Shown piece by piece: positions 10,114 to 23,400 of a stretch of DNA of 64,000 nt. The notes under the pieces were generated by a model, which ran no database searches, was not told where the DNA came from, and saw nothing but the letters and a program-made list of their open reading frames with translations. Position 1 is the stretch's first letter. Every line of letters starts with the position of its first letter. The position numbers and the translations under genes are program-made. The DNA is from CAISIP01 sp031396205 (lineage in GTDB: Bacteria; Pseudomonadota; Gammaproteobacteria; Burkholderiales; Burkholderiaceae_C): positions 160,054 through 224,053 of the forward strand of contig JANNKH010000127.1 in the NCBI GenBank assembly GCA_031396205.1, written 5' to 3'.

Positions 10114-12157
10114 GACGATTCGCAAGAAACAAACCGCTACGCTCCCGTTGCCCAGCTTGCCAGCGCATGGCAGGGTTCGCGCCGTCATCGATAGTGTCCT
10201 GCCCGCCGTGGACGGTGGCAGGTTTGCCGTGAAACGGGTCGCCGGCGATACCGTCGCGGTGCGCGCCCATTGCTTCACCGATGGCCACGATGTGCTGCGG
10301 GTGTTGCTGCGCTGGCGCCGCGAGGACGACACGGTGGTGCATGAAGTGCCGATGCAGCCCCTGGGCAATGATGTCTGGACCGCCAGCTTCGTGCCGCCGG
10401 ACGTCGGCCGCTACCGCTACACCGTGTCGACCTGGGTCGACCCGTTCGAATCCTGGCGCCACGAGATGCTGCGCCGGGTCGACGCCGATGACATCCGGAT
10501 CGCCTCGCGCACCGGCGCAGACGGGATCAGCGGCTGCGCGCAGCGGGCCCGCGGGGCGGACCGCAAGACGCTGACCGCCTGGGCCGCTGACTTGCAGGCA
10601 ATGGCCTGCGACGCACTGGCCGAGCCGCGCGCACTCAAGGCGCTGGCGCTGGACGATACCCTGACGCGGGCGGCGCGTCGCTACCCGAATCGGGAGCATG
10701 AGACCGTGTATCCGGTCGAGTTGGCGCTGGTCGCCGATCGCGAACGCGCACGCTTTAGCACCTGGTATGAATTGTTTCCCCGTTCCTGCTCACCGGTGCC
10801 GGGGCGCCACGGCAGCTTCAAGGATGTGCACAGACGCCTCCCCGCGATTGCCGCGATGGGATTTGACGTGCTGTATTTCCCGCCGATCCATCCGATCGGG
10901 ATGCTGCAGCGCAAGGGGATGAACAACGCGCTGGTCGCCACGCCGGACGATGTCGGCAGCCCCTGGGCGATCGGATCGGCGCTGGGCGGCCACAAGGCGA
11001 TCCTGCCCGCGTTGGGCAAGCCGGCCGATTTTCGCGCGCTGGTACGCAAGGCCGGGGAACTGGGCATCGACGTGGCAATGGACATCGCATTCCAGTGCGC
11101 GCCCGACCATCCGTACGTCAAGGCGCACCCGCAATGGTTCCACTGGCGCCCTGACGGCACGGTCCAATACGCCGAGAATCCGCCCAAGAAATACCAGGAC
11201 ATCTATCCATTCAATTTCGAGACCGAGGACTGGCAGTCGCTGTGGATCGAACTCAAGAGCGTGTTCGACCATTGGATCGGACAGGGCGTGACCATTTTTC
11301 GGGTCGACAACCCGCACACCAAGTCCTTTGGGTTCTGGGAATGGGTCATCACCGAGATCAAGCGGGAACACCCGCCGGTAATTTTCCTGGCCGAGGCCTT
11401 TACGCGGCCCAAGGTCATGCACCGGCTGGCCAAGCTGGGATTTTCGCAGTCTTATACCTATTTCACCTGGCGCAACAGCAAGCGCGAGCTGCAGGAATAC
11501 TTCTGCGAGCTGTCCGGTGGGCCGGGCCAGGACTATTTCAGGCCAAACGCCTGGCCCAATACGCCGGACATCCTGCACGAGCAATTGCAAGGCGGCGAGG
11601 CGGCGGTCTACATGGCGCGCCTGGTCCTCGCCGCCACGCTGACCGCCAGCTATGGCATCTACGGCCCGGTGTTCGAGCTGCGCGAGCATCTGCCGCGCGA
11701 GCCGGGCGGCGAGGAGTACCTGGACTCGGAAAAATACCAGTTGCGGCACTGGAACCATGACGATCCGGGCAGCCTGGCTTCGTTCATCACCCGCGTCAAC
11801 CGCGTGCGGCGCGAGAACGCTGCGTTGCAGCAGGACGCAAGCCTGCGCTTTCTGCCAATCAACAACGACCAGTTGCTGGCCTATGCCAAGACATCTGGCG
11901 ATGGCAGCAACGTCGTCGTCACGGTCGTAAACCTGGACCCGAACAACACGCAGTCCGGGTGGCTGCAACTGGATCCGGCGTCGTTGGGGCGCGACGCAGC
12001 CCAGGATTTTCAGATGCACGACCAGCTCAGCAACCAGCGCTTCACCTGGGGCGGCACGCACCACTTCGTCCGGCTCGATCCGCGCAGCGTGCCGGCCCAC
12101 ATCTTCGTGTTGCGCCAGCGCATCCGGGATGAGCGCGATTTCGACTATTTTCTGTGA
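10097..12157 (+). CDS. glgE: Alpha-1,4-glucan:maltose-1-phosphate maltosyltransferase
   Basis: GlgE extends alpha-1,4-glucan by transferring maltosyl units from maltose-1-phosphate. The 686-residue product has the GH13_3 signatures DIAFQCAPDHPYVKAHPQWF and YAENPPKKYQDIYPFNFE, the putative nucleophile Asp in FRVDNPHTKSF (about residue 404) and the acid Glu in FLAEAFTRP (about 433). The N-terminal beta-sandwich region precedes KTLTAWAADLQ. ATGs at 10097 and 10106 are both possible; neither has a clear ribosome-binding site, and translation is probably coupled to glgB through the overlap. The neighbouring treS-maltokinase fusion would supply maltose-1-phosphate. Confidence 0.95.
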
Positions 12158-12186
12158 CCCGCAGCCCTGATTGACCATAGCCCATC

Positions 12187-15552
<3,366 letters not shown>

Positions 15553-15565
15553 AGGAGAAACGACA

Positions 15566-16270
15566 ATGGACAACCTGGCCATTCACCTGGAGCCCGCCCG
15601 GGCCATCCTGTATCAAATTGGTTCATTCATGCCCCGCCTGCTCATCGCTGCACTGGTCGTGGTCGGCGGCTGGCTGCTGGCCAAGATCGTGCAACTTGCC
15701 GTCATCAAGGCGCTGCGCACCATCAATTTCAATGTGCTGACAGCACGCTCGGGAATGGATGGGTTTCTCAAGCAGGGTGGCGTATCGCTCGACACCACTG
15801 CGATCGTCGGGCTGCTGGTCTACTGGCTGGTGATCCTGGCCGCGCTGCTTGTCGCCTTCAACGGCCTGGGGCTGACCTACATCACCGATCTGCTGGGTCG
15901 CGTGGTCTGGTTTGTGCCCAATATCTTCGTGGCAATCCTGGTGCTCGCGTTCGGCTCGTATTTCGCGCGCTTCGTCGGTGACGCAGTGTCCACCTATTGC
16001 CACAACATCAAACTGCAGGACGCCGCGTTCCTGGGCAAGCTGGCCCAGTACGCGATCATGGTGTTCGTCGTGCTGATCGCGCTGGACCAGATCCAGGTCG
16101 GTGGCGATATCGTGCGCCTGAGCTTCCTGGTGATTCTGGCTGGCATCGTCTTCGCGTTTGCGCTGGCATTCGGCCTGGGTGGCAAGGACTGGGCCGCCGA
16201 ACGCATCGCGCACTGGTGGCCGCGCGAGACCGCGGACAAGGACACACCGGACCGCAGGCCCGGCGCATGA
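15566..16270 (+). CDS. Small-conductance channel-like protein with conserved TM-helix repeats
   Basis: The frame opens at 15434, but the ATG at 15566 is preceded by a good ribosome-binding site (gaaggaga) and begins after the treS stop. The 234-residue product has about four to five hydrophobic segments (LLIAALVVVGGWLLAKIV, IVGLLVYWLVILAALLVAF, VWFVPNIFVAILVLAFGSY, FLVILAGIVFAFALAFGLGG). The pattern, with GLGGKDWA at the end, resembles the conserved TM-helix repeat family related to mechanosensitive channels. I see no MscS-type cytoplasmic beta domain. Its place inside a trehalose cluster suggests a role in osmotic adaptation, which is inference. Confidence 0.75.
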   Translation: MDNLAIHLEPARAILYQIGSFMPRLLIAALVVVGGWLLAKIVQLAVIKALRTINFNVLTARSGMDGFLKQGGVSLDTTAIVGLLVYWLVILAALLVAFNGLGLTYITDLLGRVVWFVPNIFVAILVLAFGSYFARFVGDAVSTYCHNIKLQDAAFLGKLAQYAIMVFVVLIALDQIQVGGDIVRLSFLVILAGIVFAFALAFGLGGKDWAAERIAHWWPRETADKDTPDRRPGA

Positions 16271-16272
16271 GA

Positions 16273-16320
16273 CCGCCGGGCCGCTCCCAAGGCGAATCCC
16301 GCAGTGCGCAGCACGCAGGG
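16273..16320 (+). repeat. Intergenic repeat, copy 1
   Basis: This spacer between the channel-like gene and glgX contains CGCCGGGCCGCTCCCAAG followed by GCAGTGCGCAGCACG. An imperfect second copy lies at 18536-18585, just before treZ. The shared blocks are CGCCGGGCCGC and CCGCAGTGCGCAGCACG. It resembles short intergenic elements that I associate with Burkholderiales genomes. Function is not known. Confidence 0.6.
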
Positions 16321-16372
16321 TAATCCAATTAGCCGGCACCAGCGCTGGTTCGAAACACACCAACAGGCAGGC

Positions 16373-18529
16373 ATGATGATCGATAAACCCATCACTGAAG
16401 TCTGGCCTGGCCAATCCTATCCGCGGGGTGCGCACTGGGATGGTCTGGGCGTCAATTTCGCGTTGTTCTCGCAGCACGCGGAGAAGGTCGAGTTGTGCCT
16501 GTTCGATGACGGCGGGCGCCAAGAGCGCCAGCGCATCGTGCTGCGCGAGCGCACCGACCATGTCTGGCACTGCTACCTGCCGCAGGCCCGGCCCGGGCTG
16601 GCGTATGGCTACCGGGTGCATGGTCCCTACAAGCCCGAGGAAGGGCACCGGTTCAATCCGAACAAGCTGCTGCTCGACCCCTATGCCAAGGACATGGTCG
16701 GCCAGTTGCGCTGGAGCGACGCGCTGTACGGCTACACCGTGGGCAGTAGGCGCGAGGACTTGTCGTTCGACCGGCGCGACAGCGCGCAAATGATGCCCAA
16801 GGCCCGCGTGCTGGAGACCGCCTTTACCTGGGGCGACGACCGATCGCCGCGCATACCCTGGCAGGACATGGTGGTCTACGAACTTCATGTGCGCGGCTTC
16901 ACGATGACCCACCCCGATGTGCCCGCCGCCCTGCGCGGTACCTATGCCGCACTGGGTTGTGCGCCGGTCATCGACTACCTGCGCCGTCTGGGCGTGACCA
17001 CGGTCGAACTGTTGCCGGTGCACAGCTACCCCAATGACCGGCACCTGGCCGACAAAGGCCTGCAGAACTTCTGGGGCTACAACACGCTGGGCTTTTTCGC
17101 GCCACAAACACGCTACAGCGCCTCGCGCAAGGTCAAGGAGTTCAAGACCATGGTACGTAGCTTGCACGCCGCTGGCATCGAGGTGATCCTGGACGTGGTC
17201 TACAACCATACCTGCGAAGGCAACCAACTGGGGCCGACCTTGTCGCTGCGCGGCATCGACAACGCGGCCTACTACATCGTCAACGGCGACAACCGGCGCT
17301 ACTACGACGACTTCACCGGTTGCGGCAATACCGTCAACCTGGAGCATCCACGTGCGCTGCAGCTGGTGATGGACTCGCTGCGCTACTGGGTCGAGGAAAT
17401 GCATGTCGACGGATTTCGTTTCGATCTGGCCTCGGCGCTGGCGCGCGAATCGGGCAAGGTCGAGAACCTCGGTGGCTTTTTTGATGCAATTCGCCAGGAT
17501 CCGGTGCTCAACCGGGTCAAACTGATCGCCGAGCCCTGGGACCTCGGCCACGGCGGCTACCAGGTCGGCAACTTCCCGCCGGGCTGGGCCGAGTGGAACG
17601 ACCAGTATCGTGATCAGGTCCGAGGCTTCTGGCAAGGCGACCATGGGCTGATAAGCGATATGGCACGTCGCCTGACGGGTTCGCAAGACCTGTACGGATG
17701 GTCTGGCAAGGGGCCCAGTGCCAGTATCAATTTCGTGACCGCCCATGACGGATTCACCCTGCATGATCTGGTCGCCTACAACGACAAGCACAATGAGGCC
17801 AATGGCGAGGACAACCGCGATGGCCACAACCACAACCTGTCGTGGAACTGTGGCGTCGAAGGGCCGACCGACGAGCGGGAAATTCTGGCCTTGCGCGAAC
17901 GCCAGAAGCGCAACCTTTTGGCCACTCTGCTGCTGTCCCAGGGTGTGCCGATGCTGCTGGCGGGCGACGAGATGGGCAACAGCCATCAGGGCAACAACAA
18001 TGTCTATTGCCAGGACAACGCGCTCGGATGGCTCGACTGGAGCGCGGGCGCAGACAGATCCGCATTGCTGGAGTTCGTGCGCGAGCTTATCGCTCTTCGG
18101 CGCCGACATCCGTCGTTCCGGCGTCGCAACTTTCTGCTGGGACAGACGGTCGAGGGCGACACGGTCAAGGACTGCGACTGGTTCAAATCCGATGGCCTAC
18201 CCATGTCCCCGCCGGACTGGGACAACCACCACGCGCTGAGCGTGGGCATGCTGCTGTCGGGCAACGGCATCACCGAACAGGGCCCCCGGGGCGAGCGATT
18301 GACCGACGACCACTTCCTGTTGTTGTTCAGTGCCCACCATGACAACATCGCCTTCACCCTGCCGCCGCCGATGGCCGGACCGTGGAAACGCATCCTCGAT
18401 ACCCATGACGGCTTTGTCGCTCCGGCGCAAGGGCTGTCTCCGTATGCCACGACGGCGGTCTGGGACGCACCGGTGTACAACCTGAAGTCCCGTTCGGTGG
18501 CGCTATTGCGCAGCCAGAATCGCGCATGA
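16373..18529 (+). CDS. glgX: Glycogen debranching enzyme (isoamylase type)
   Basis: GlgX hydrolyses alpha-1,6 branches of limit-dextrin glycogen. The frame is open from 16304, but ATG 16373 (or 16376) gives the conserved N-terminus (ITEVWPGQSYPRGAHWDGLG) and a 718-residue protein of family size. An N-terminal CBM48-like domain is followed by a GH13_11 core with WGYNTLGFFAPQTRY, the nucleophile motif VDGFRFDLASALARE, the acid motif KLIAEPWDLG and FVTAHDGFTLHDLV. Debranched chains would be substrates for TreY, encoded downstream. An intergenic repeat separates it from the preceding gene. Confidence 0.95.
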   Translation: MMIDKPITEVWPGQSYPRGAHWDGLGVNFALFSQHAEKVELCLFDDGGRQERQRIVLRERTDHVWHCYLPQARPGLAYGYRVHGPYKPEEGHRFNPNKLLLDPYAKDMVGQLRWSDALYGYTVGSRREDLSFDRRDSAQMMPKARVLETAFTWGDDRSPRIPWQDMVVYELHVRGFTMTHPDVPAALRGTYAALGCAPVIDYLRRLGVTTVELLPVHSYPNDRHLADKGLQNFWGYNTLGFFAPQTRYSASRKVKEFKTMVRSLHAAGIEVILDVVYNHTCEGNQLGPTLSLRGIDNAAYYIVNGDNRRYYDDFTGCGNTVNLEHPRALQLVMDSLRYWVEEMHVDGFRFDLASALARESGKVENLGGFFDAIRQDPVLNRVKLIAEPWDLGHGGYQVGNFPPGWAEWNDQYRDQVRGFWQGDHGLISDMARRLTGSQDLYGWSGKGPSASINFVTAHDGFTLHDLVAYNDKHNEANGEDNRDGHNHNLSWNCGVEGPTDEREILALRERQKRNLLATLLLSQGVPMLLAGDEMGNSHQGNNNVYCQDNALGWLDWSAGADRSALLEFVRELIALRRRHPSFRRRNFLLGQTVEGDTVKDCDWFKSDGLPMSPPDWDNHHALSVGMLLSGNGITEQGPRGERLTDDHFLLLFSAHHDNIAFTLPPPMAGPWKRILDTHDGFVAPAQGLSPYATTAVWDAPVYNLKSRSVALLRSQNRA

Positions 18530-18535
18530 GCGCAG

Positions 18536-18585
18536 CGCCGGGCCGCCCCAAGCAAGCTCGCACCGCAGTGCGCAGCACGAAGGTT
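18536..18585 (+). repeat. Intergenic repeat, copy 2
   Basis: This second, imperfect copy of the 16273-16320 element lies between glgX and treZ. It carries CGCCGGGCCGCCCCAAGC and CCGCAGTGCGCAGCACG. The sequence ends within a few bases of the treZ start, so it may act in the transcript as a folded spacer. Function is not known. Confidence 0.6.
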
Positions 18586-18590
18586 GCCTG

Positions 18591-20447
18591 ATGAGCCCAT
18601 ACCCGTTTTCGATGCCCTTCGGTGCCACTGTGCGCGCCGGTGCCGGTGTGTCGTTCGCCCTGTGGGCGCCCAGTGTGGACAAGGTGATGCTGGAGCACGC
18701 CGCATTGGACCCGTTCACCGCCCATGCCATGCAACGCGACACACAGGGTTGGCACCGGCTGGACCTGCAGGCCGCACGGGCCGGTGACAGCTACCGCTAC
18801 CGCATGCCCGATGGCCTGCGGGTACCGGATCCCGCCTCGCGCTTCAACCCCAACGACGTACATGGAGCCAGCCAGGTCATCGACCCCACGGCCTATCGCT
18901 GGCGCGACGCCAACTGGCGCGGCCGGTCCTGGCATGAAGCAGTGGTCTATGAACTACACGTCGGCACCTTCACCTCCGAGGGCAGTTATGCAGCAGCGCA
19001 ACAGCGCCTGCCTTACCTGGCGGACCTGGGCATCACCGCGGTCGAACTCATGCCGCTGGCCGATTTCCCGGGCCGCCGCGGTTGGGGCTATGACGGCGTG
19101 TTGTTGTTCGCGCCCGAAGCGGCCTATGGCACGCCGGACGAACTGCGGGCATTTGTCGACGCAGCACATGCGCTGGGCATGATGGTCCTGGTCGACGTGG
19201 TCTACAACCATTTCGGACCTGAGGGCAATTACCTGCACGCCTATTGCCCGGAGTTCTTCAACGCCGCGCACCAAACGCCCTGGGGCGCTGCCATCAACTA
19301 CGACGGCGCACAATCGCGCACCGTGCGCCAGTTCATGGTCCACAACGCACTGTACTGGCTCCAGGAGTTTCATATGGACGGCCTGCGCCTGGACGCCATC
19401 CATGCCATCCGCGACGATTCACCGCAGCACATCGTGCAAGAGATCTGCGCTGCGCTGCAGGACGGTCCAGGCAGCTCGCGCCAGGTGCACGTGGTGATGG
19501 AGAACGACGCCAACCAGGCCAGCCTGATCAAGCGCAATGCCCAGGGCGTGCCGCAATGCGGCTCGGCGCAGTGGAACGACGATATCCACCATGCGGCGCA
19601 TGTGCTGGTGACCGGCGAAACCGACGGTTATTACGGCGACTTTGCCGACTCGCCACTCGAGCGTTTCGGCAAGGCGCTGGCGCAGGGTTTTATCTACCAA
19701 GGGCAGGCATCGGCATTTCGCAACGGCGCTGCGCGCGGCGAAAACTGCGCGGGACTGCCGATGCAGGCTTTCGTGTCGTTCCTGCAAACCCACGATCAGG
19801 TCGGCAACCGGGCGATGGGCGAGCGCCTGCATGCGCTGGGTGACCTGCTGCGGCTGCGCACGGCCCTGGCCTGCGTGTTGCTGTCCCCGCATGTTCCGAT
19901 GCTGTTCATGGGTGAGGAATTCGCCGCCAGCACCCCGTTCCTGTATTTCTGCGACTTCGGCCCCGAACTGGCCCGTCAGGTGGCCGATGGCCGCCGCGCC
20001 GAGTTCGGGCAATTCGCGGCCTCTGCCAGTGCGACAGCGCGCGCGGCCATTCCCGACCCGAATTTGGAGGACAGTTTCACGGCCTCTCGGCTACGCTGGG
20101 GCGAGCTTCTCACCGAGCCCCACCGCCAATGGCTCGCTGACACCCGACATTGGCTGGCGCTCAGGCGCGAGCATTTGTTCGACCTGACGCGCGACGGGTG
20201 TTTCGCACACGCGTTTTCGTGTACCGGAAAATTGTTGCAGGTCAGCTGGACCTTGGGACCAGAAGCCGCGGCGGCCGCCGGGCACCTGCACCTGTTGGCG
20301 CATTTCGGCGCCGACCCGCTGGCGGAAGTATCACCGCCACCCGGCCGACTGCTCTACGCCGATGGCATCGACACCGCCGCAGCGCTGGGCTGGACACTGG
20401 CGCCCGGCGCAGTGGCATTAACGCACAGCGGGGCGAATCATGCCTGA
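18591..20447 (+). CDS. treZ: Malto-oligosyltrehalose trehalohydrolase
   Basis: TreZ releases free trehalose from malto-oligosyltrehalose made by TreY. The 618-residue product has an N-terminal CBM48-like domain (SFALWAPSVDKVMLE), then a GH13_10 core with GYDGVLLFAPEAAYGTPDEL, the nucleophile motif DGLRLDAIHAI, VVMENDANQA as acid region and QTHDQVGNRAMGERL. Family length is normal. It overlaps the malQ-treY gene by eight bases, so the two are translationally coupled, matching their consecutive reactions. Confidence 0.95.
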   Translation: MSPYPFSMPFGATVRAGAGVSFALWAPSVDKVMLEHAALDPFTAHAMQRDTQGWHRLDLQAARAGDSYRYRMPDGLRVPDPASRFNPNDVHGASQVIDPTAYRWRDANWRGRSWHEAVVYELHVGTFTSEGSYAAAQQRLPYLADLGITAVELMPLADFPGRRGWGYDGVLLFAPEAAYGTPDELRAFVDAAHALGMMVLVDVVYNHFGPEGNYLHAYCPEFFNAAHQTPWGAAINYDGAQSRTVRQFMVHNALYWLQEFHMDGLRLDAIHAIRDDSPQHIVQEICAALQDGPGSSRQVHVVMENDANQASLIKRNAQGVPQCGSAQWNDDIHHAAHVLVTGETDGYYGDFADSPLERFGKALAQGFIYQGQASAFRNGAARGENCAGLPMQAFVSFLQTHDQVGNRAMGERLHALGDLLRLRTALACVLLSPHVPMLFMGEEFAASTPFLYFCDFGPELARQVADGRRAEFGQFAASASATARAAIPDPNLEDSFTASRLRWGELLTEPHRQWLADTRHWLALRREHLFDLTRDGCFAHAFSCTGKLLQVSWTLGPEAAAAAGHLHLLAHFGADPLAEVSPPPGRLLYADGIDTAAALGWTLAPGAVALTHSGANHA

Positions 20448-23400
20448 AGTCTGGAGCGACATCGCCGCGGCTGCGCTGGAGCGCCTGTGCGCGCACTTCG
20501 GTATTGCCAACCACTACCATGACGTCTGGGGCCACCACAAGCCGGTGGGCCGCGAAGCCCTGTTGGCATTGGTGGCAGAGTTCGATCCCGACGTGCATGC
20601 GCCGTGCGATCTGGCAGCGGCGTGCGACCGTGCAAAAGACAGCATCTGGAATCAGGCCATCACGCCCGTCGTCGCGATCCACGACACGACGGAGCAATGG
20701 GACCTGCGCCTGCGCATGCCGGCATCGGCAACCCTGCTGCATTGGCGCCTGTTGGATGAGTTCGATCAGATGATGCGCGAAGGCAGGGTCGACGCGCAGG
20801 CGCTGCACTGGCTCGATCATACCGATCGCGCGGGCGTCGCATGGTGCGAGCGCCGCCTGCAGCTGCATGTGCGCCTGCCTTGCGGCTACTACCGTTTGCA
20901 GGTCGATGGTCTGGCCGACGGACCGGCAGCGCAAGCGATGGTGGTATGCGCCCCGACGCAATGCTATCGACCGCCTGCGCTGTGCGCCGGTGGCCGCGTC
21001 TGGGGGCCGGCTGTGCAGTTGTATGGGCTGCGATCGAAGCGCAACTGGGGCATCGGCGATTTTGGCGATCTGGTGCAACTGGTGCAGCAAATGGCGGCGC
21101 GGGGTGCCCAGATCATCGGACTCAATCCGCTGCATGCCCTGTTCACCCACAACCCGGCGCATGCCAGTCCGTACAGCCCATCGTCCCGGCGCCAGCTCAA
21201 CGTGTTGTACATCGACGTGCCGGCCGTTGCCGACTTCGCACACTGCGAGCCGGCGCACCAGCGTGTGGTGTCGCCGGACTTCCAGCAACGGCTGGCGCGA
21301 TTGCGCGCCGCGCCCCTGGTCGACTACCGGGGCGTTGCCGCTGCCAAACTGGAGATACTGGAACTGCTCCATGCCCATTTCGCAACTCACCACCTGGGCG
21401 CGGGCGGGTCCGCGGCCGACGACCTGGGGCAGTCCTTCATCGATTTCATCACGCAAGGCGGCGAGGCGCTACGGCGCCACGCGGTTTTCGAGGCTGTCCA
21501 GGCCCACCTGCATGCGGCAGACGCCGCGGTTTGGGGCTGGCCGATGTGGCCGTCCCAGTGGCGTGACCCGCAGGGCATGCCGGTGCAGTCCTTCGCGCAC
21601 CAGCACGCCGGGCGCATCCGGTTCCATCAGTACCTGCAATGGCTGGCAGCGCAGCAGCTGGCACAGGCCAGTGCGACCTGCGCGGCACTGGGTATGGGCG
21701 TTGGCCTGTATCTGGACCTGGCCGTGTCGGTGGACCGTGGCGGCTCAGACAGCTGGAGCGACCAGGCCTGTTTCGCTGCCCGGGCCAGCGTTGGCGCACC
21801 ACCGGACGAATTCAACCCGAATGGCCAGGGTTGGGGCCTGCCGCCGTTGCGGCCCGATCGGCTGCGCCAAAGCCATTACCGGTTGTTTATCGATACCCTG
21901 CGCAGCGCCATGCGCGCCGCCGGAGCGTTGCGCATCGACCATGTGATGGGCCTGATGCGGCTGTTCTGGATTCCCGGTGGATTGTCGGCCCGTGACGGTG
22001 CCTATGTGCACTACGCGCTCGACGAAATGTTGGCCATCGTTGCGCTGGAAAGCCAGCGCAATCGTTGCATGGTGATCGGCGAAGACCTGGGCACCGTGGC
22101 CGACGCCATGCGCGACGCGCTTGCGCGCACCGATGTTTTGTCGTACCGGCTGCTGTACTTCGAGCGCCTGGGCGATGGCCAGTTCAAGGCCCCGACGTCC
22201 TATCCGCCAGCCGCGCTGGCGGCTGTCAGCACGCACGACCTGGCCACGCTGGCCGGTTGGTGGGGCGGCCACGACCTGCAACAGCGCCTGCAGCTGGGGC
22301 TGTACCCCCAGGAAAGCCTGTTCGAAAAGCAACTCCTGGACCGGGCGCAAGAGCGCACGCGCCTGCTGCTGGCACTGCGCCACGCCGGCCTGCTGTCGGC
22401 GCCCATGATCGCGGCCGCGGCGGCCAGCACCGACCTGCCGACGCCGGTGATGCATGCGGTGCATGCCTACCTGGCCCAGGCGCCGTCGGCGGTGATGATG
22501 GTCCAGCTGGAAGATGCGCTGCTGGTGCGCGACCAGATCAACATGCCGTCCACCGTCGATGAACATCCGAACTGGCGGCGCAAGTTGCCGATCGACCTGG
22601 CAGATCTGGCAACCCACGGCGGCATGAACGCACTCGGCCAGGCCCTGTCGGCGATTCGACCGCGCCCGCTGAATTTCCCGGCCGGTGGTCACGCTTTGCA
22701 GGCCCGCATACCGCGCGCCACCTACCGGCTGCAGTTCCACAAGGACTTCGGATTCGACGCGGCAGTACAGATGCTGCCGTATCTCAAACAGTTGGGCATA
22801 AGCCATGTCTACTGTTCGCCGATCCATCGGGCCCGGGCCGGTAGCACCCATGGATACGACGTCGTGGCGCACGATGAGATCAATCCCGAGCTCGGCGGGC
22901 CGCAGGCATTCGGGCGTTTTTGCGGCGCGCTGCAAAAGCTGGGCATGGGCCAACTGCTGGACATGGTGCCCAACCACATGGGGGTTCTGGGTGGCGACAA
23001 CGCCTGGTGGAACGACGTGCTGGAGAACGGTCCGGCATCCCTGTTTGCCCAGCACTTCGACATCGACTGGCAACCGCTCAATCCGCAACTCAGGGGAAAG
23101 GTGTTGTTGCCCGTACTGGGCAACCACTATGGCGACGTGCTGACGGCTGGTGAGATGGCTGTACTGTTTCAGCCGAGTCTGGGCAGCTTTGCACTGCGCT
23201 ATTGCGAGCACCAGTTCCCGCTCGCCCCGCAAACCTACCCCACCCTGCTGCAAGGCGCCCTGGGCCAGATCGACGATCCGGATCTGGTGGCCAGCCTGGG
23301 CAGCATTGCGGCCGCATTCAGCCATCTGCCTGCGCTCGGGGCTGCGCAGGGCGATACGCGCCACGAGCGCGCACGCGACAAGGAACTGCTGAAGGCCCGG

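Noticed and set aside
15623..18109. A long minus-strand open frame (828 codons) across the channel-like gene and glgX
   Set aside because: It is antisense to well-recognised genes, rich in His, Gln and Val as expected from the complement of GC-rich codons, and has no known motifs.
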